Source: Cavia porcellus (taxonomy: Eukaryota; Chordata; Mammalia; Rodentia; Caviidae). Taken from it: DNA of 64,000 bases. The DNA is taken from positions 15,933,501 through 15,997,500 of the forward strand of contig NW_026947506.1 of the NCBI RefSeq assembly GCF_034190915.1, read 5' to 3'. The notes under the pieces were generated by a model. The model was not told the DNA's origin. It did not search any database and saw only the letters and a list, made by a program, of their open reading frames with translations. Position 1 is the stretch's first letter. Each line of letters begins with the position of its first letter. Below, piece by piece: positions 60,521 to 64,000 of the stretch. A program made the position numbers and the translations under genes.

Positions 60521-60684
60521 TATAAATAGTAAAGGGGCAGGAGGCTCTCCCTCAGGCTCTCCTGCTGCACTCTTTTCCATGCTTCCTGCAGTTACTGGTT
60601 ACATAGATATGTGTGTTCTTAAACCTTGCAACCTCACTCACACAAATATTTCTAGTCCTCCACAAGCAGGATCACCGTGAGTAA
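60521..60684 (+). promoter_or_regulatory. TATA-containing module downstream of copy E
   Basis: TATAAAT (60521-60527), the GGCAGGAGGCTCTCC block, and a consensus donor GTGAGTAA (60677-60684). Better preserved than the pseudogene's own promoter. Confidence 0.45.
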
Positions 60685-62887
60685 TACTGAAAAAATATTT
60701 CACTCTGTGTTTGTTTTTTTTTTGCATGAACTATTGTACTTAAATATAGTGGGAAAAGTTTTGGGGCCTTCCCCAGATATTTCTTTTCCATTCTTTTTCC
60801 ACTTAGCTTTAAAACAAGAAAACCATAAAGAAGAAAAACAGAATTTTATCATTAAATGTTTTGAGAAAAAAAAAATCATAGCCAATGATTCTTCAACTGT
60901 CCATGCCTCACAAGCTGGCTATAGAGGAGCCAGCCTAGTTTCTTCTCATTAGCCACTCTTCCTACAAGGCTGAACATCCAAATGTTAATTGTGTTATTTT
61001 CAGAAATATAAATGTTATTTTGTAAAAAAAAATTGCAAATTACAAATTTTAGGATTCCATAGTTCATGTTAACTAACAAACAAAATAATGGACAAATTGA
61101 AAATTCTCACTGGTGAAATACAGAGAGCAGGTACGATTATCTAGGACCAGAGCAAGATTTCCCAGCTTTTTGAGTAAAAATAATTGCCACAGTGATTTAG
61201 TTTCAAATGCTTTTGTAGAGATGGAAATTAAACCAAAGGACAAATTCTCAAAAATATTTTAATTTCAAAGGTAAAGGAAAGGCAGTAAGGACTGCAGTTT
61301 AGGTGGTGAGTGGGGGTTCATTGTGATTTGGGGTCTATATTGGCCCTCTTGCAAGAGATAGAGATCAGCTGTTAAGGATAAGCAGTGAGCCTGGGTAGTG
61401 CTGACCAATTCCTTAGGCTACTGTCATGTTTCTGGAATATTTATGAGTGAAGAGTGGTCTAATGACAGGGAAATAATTGTCTCTGTGTAGTGAGCCCTGT
61501 CACATAGAATTCTGTATTTTAAAAGTAAAAAGCAAAAGGTAATATTGAAGGTACTAACTGATGGCTCATGCATAAAAAAATTCATGGCAGAAGATGAACA
61601 AGCATTTCTCATCAATTTACAGTCCTTTTAAGGAAACAAACCACCAACTGCACTTAGCAAGCCTGCAGTCACAACATCGAGTTATCTGTGTCATCCTAAG
61701 ATGTCTGTCTACTGTCTTTGAGCTATAAGTATCCTGTTACATTTTTCAACATTTAAATGACTAAAACAAATAAATAAATAAACTAGTTTCCCGGGATGGC
61801 TAAGTGTTGTTAGTGGTAGTAGTATAGTGAGAAACAGTGAAGCTGAGGGACACACTACTTTTCTTCACTGAACTATAAACACAATATCTTGGTTATTTTT
61901 CAGTCATTGAAAGAACACAATGAATCCTTGACACTGAGACACTGAATCCTTGACACTAGGGAGAGATGGTTTGAGACACCAGAGAACTTAATGGTGTCTG
62001 ATCACAATGGGAGGCACCTGGAGCCAGAGGCATCTGGCCACCAGAGCAGGCAGCTGGATTAGAGCGGGCTGACCACTGTGGAAGGCACTTGAGTGTGATT
62101 CATTCTGTGAAGCCTGAAATATTGAATGTTCCTGCTTCTCTTTCTCCTCCTTTTTCCTGTTTACATTCTGCCAATTTCTGCTGCTATTATCCTACGGCTA
62201 CAATTGACATTGTAATATTATTTTGTATGAGGTGTATATTAGGTAATTCATTTCTATATTTATTTCTGTTTTGCCCCAGCAACACAGACTATTTTTGGCC
62301 AGTTTAACTGTAACATCAGCCTTTGTGGTGGGATAGAGGAAAAAGAGCAGTTTGCCAGCATTCATTTGTAGTTCCAGAATCCTAGCTTACCAAGTGTTTC
62401 TGCAGACATGTATTACATGGAAAGTTGTTCAAAACTTCTTGCAAGACTGACATGTACTTCCACAGAAGGAAGAGCCTTCCCCGTGTACCAGATAAAGTCA
62501 GTTATTCAATTTTCTGGTTATGGTAAATTTTCCTCCACCTTTTAATTGAAAATTGGAGTAAATGTGGTGGAATTTTATTAGCTTAACTACACTCAGGTTT
62601 CTATTAGTTACTGTAAATGCAGTGGTGCACTTTTTAAAAGAAGCTGTACACATGAAAACTTAGTAGACCTTATTAAGGATTATGTGTATTGTCCTTTACC
62701 ATAAGAAAGTATTTTTGGAGTTGGAAATACCAAAACTTAGAGAACTGAAGTACAGCTAGTTGATCAAATTTTAAAGAGTATTTGGAACATGTGTCTATCT
62801 GAGGGCAGAAAATATATAATGTGAGTATTGAACTGATATGGAAGTTAAAGCTTATGTTAGTTTTCAATATTAAAACAATTGAAAAAT
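60685..62887 (+). other. Unit E 3' flank; no gene seen
   Basis: Colinear with about 4260-6560 of unit A, which shows that A keeps the ancestral order past 5905. No conserved frame. Confidence 0.55.
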
Positions 62888-62960
62888 AGGACTGGTATTT
62901 AGTTCAGTGGTGTACATGCTTACATGGCAAGTTTGAGGTTGTGAGTATGATCCAAGGTAT
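62888..62960 (+). repeat. ID-type SINE
   Basis: tatttagttcagtggtgtac head and an atgatccaaggtatatat end. Same insertion as 6565-6640. Confidence 0.65.
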
Positions 62961-63102
62961 ATATCCACAAATATATCAGGTCTGCCCTCAAGAATAAAAC
63001 TCATAATTTTCATACCAGCATTAATATAGCAGAGCACTTAGAGTATGCTTAGAACCCTATTAGAGATTAATGCACTAGTGGTTGTCTGTGTGAATGAGCC
63101 TG

Positions 63103-63467
63103 TGTTATGTTTTGAATCTGGAGGCCCACAGAAACTCCTGCAATCACAGAAGTGTGCTTCTATAATTTGTGAATGACTCAAGGTCCGTTGATGTAGTTGT
63201 AGGTGTGAGTACTACACCCAAGTGTGTGTGGCCTACTTATAATATGAGGAACCAAAAGAATCTCTCTGTGATCCTGTCCTTTTGCTATTGTTGCTAGTGC
63301 TGTTTTCTGCTGCTGAGATCTGATGCCATCTAGCATGTTCTACTTTAATTTGCAGAATTCTGATTATAGACTTAAAACTCCGAAGACAGTAAGATAGATA
63401 AATTTTTCCATCCCTAATTTACAGGATCATGTATTTTGTGTCAGAATTGAGAGAAAAGTAACCAACA
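63103..63467 (+). mobile_element. MaLR-type LTR
   Basis: 365 bp, TGTTATG start and ACCAACA end, with tattttgtgtcagaattgag near the 3' end. Same insertion as 6926-7279. Confidence 0.7.
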
Positions 63468-64000
63468 GAGAATTTTGACCAGAGGAATGGGGCCTTTGTT
63501 GTGACTGTACCTGACCATGTGGTTCAACATTCTTTGGGAATGGCTTCTGGGAAGATTTTGGAAAGATTTGGCGATGTCTTCTGAATGAGTAAAGCTGGAT
63601 CACCTTATGTTACTTTACATAGGAGATTCTGTGCAGAATACAGAAGACTGAAATATTGATAGAAATCCTGACGTTAAAGACCAGGTTCAGGAGCTTTTAC
63701 CACAACTGAGTGTTCATAGGATTCAGACTACTCAATTCCTTCTACTCTTAGTTGGAATTTTGAATTTGCAAAGCTTGCACAGTTTTGTCAATTTGTCATT
63801 CTTGCATTTGCCTTTGGAGGAGGTCTCCAGTGCAAACTAATTGTTTTGCAGCAAGCCATATCATCAGGGATGCAATAGAGGGAGACCTGAGGACCAACTC
63901 ACTGTTTTCCAGATGGCACATTTGAGATGTACTGGAAGTTTTTATTACATTTATTTCTTTTGTATTTGTCTTATTATTTTATATTCTTGTACTACAGAAA
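63468..64000 (+). other. Unit E right edge; no gene seen
   Basis: 63468-63830 matches 7280-7640. From about 63830 to the window end it matches the reverse complement of about 11140-11320, so unit A carries an inversion or rearrangement between these points. Confidence 0.5.

Larger units (their letters stand above)
49781..64000 (+). repeat. Duplication unit E
   Basis: The left edge (49781-51440) matches the right edge of unit C in reverse. From 53006 on, the order follows units B then A: upstream DNA, relic promoter, exon 1, pseudogene, TATA module, MaLR LTR, and beyond. It is diverged from A/B by perhaps 15-20 percent. Confidence 0.75.

Overview
This window is mammalian nuclear DNA, almost certainly from a rodent. 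The evidence is three intact MATH-BTB genes of the TDPOZ (SPOP-like) family, ID/B1-type SINEs, MaLR-type LTRs, decayed LINE-1 copies, a retroposed MIF pseudogene and long simple repeats. The SINE style looks non-murid to me, but I cannot name the species. I see no tRNA or rRNA genes, no CRISPR array and no bacterial or viral operon. Repeat boundaries were read by eye and are approximate to about 10-30 bp unless target-site duplications (TSDs) fix them.

The window is mostly a TDPOZ gene cluster built from copies of one long duplication unit. Unit A (1 to about 6.3 kb or further) and unit B (about 15.07-24.81 kb) are direct copies that are nearly identical over 1-5905 and 18904-24813. Each carries an intact 362-codon gene (CDS 1738-2826 and 20643-21731). 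Unit C (about 24.81-34.18 kb) is inverted and joined tail-to-tail to B; it carries a third intact 362-codon gene on the minus strand (26265-27353). Unit D (about 34.33-37.6 kb, +) and unit E (about 49.8 kb to the end, +) hold TDPOZ pseudogenes (34590-35668 and 58069-59151). The inferred gene structure is a TATA-driven non-coding exon 1, an intron of 1.5-1.9 kb, and a single coding exon 2 ending at AATAAA about 390 bp after the stop.

The spaces between units hold mobile-element debris. Two non-autonomous MaLR-type elements with paired LTRs lie at 8347-10575 and 12880-15057. A second LTR family occurs at 46093-46922 and 52224-53000, the latter with a perfect 5-bp TSD. Four copies of one ancient MaLR LTR (6926, 33686, 49972, 63103) lie near unit edges. 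A frameshifted LINE-1 occupies about 41.58-45.41 kb. A processed MIF pseudogene sits inside unit C.

The proteins are predicted CUL3 ubiquitin-ligase adaptors. They align to SPOP without gaps, offset by 12 residues. The BTB dimer leucines and the CUL3 contact motif are kept, but the MATH substrate cleft is altered. A and B keep the SPOP W131/F133 pair and change Y87, Y123, K129 and D130. C also loses W131 and F133. Rodent TDPOZ genes are known for oocyte and early-embryo expression, but nothing in this sequence proves expression here. The most unusual DNA structure is an inverted, near-identical copy of the promoter inside the intron of A and B. It sits between the two halves of a relic second promoter.
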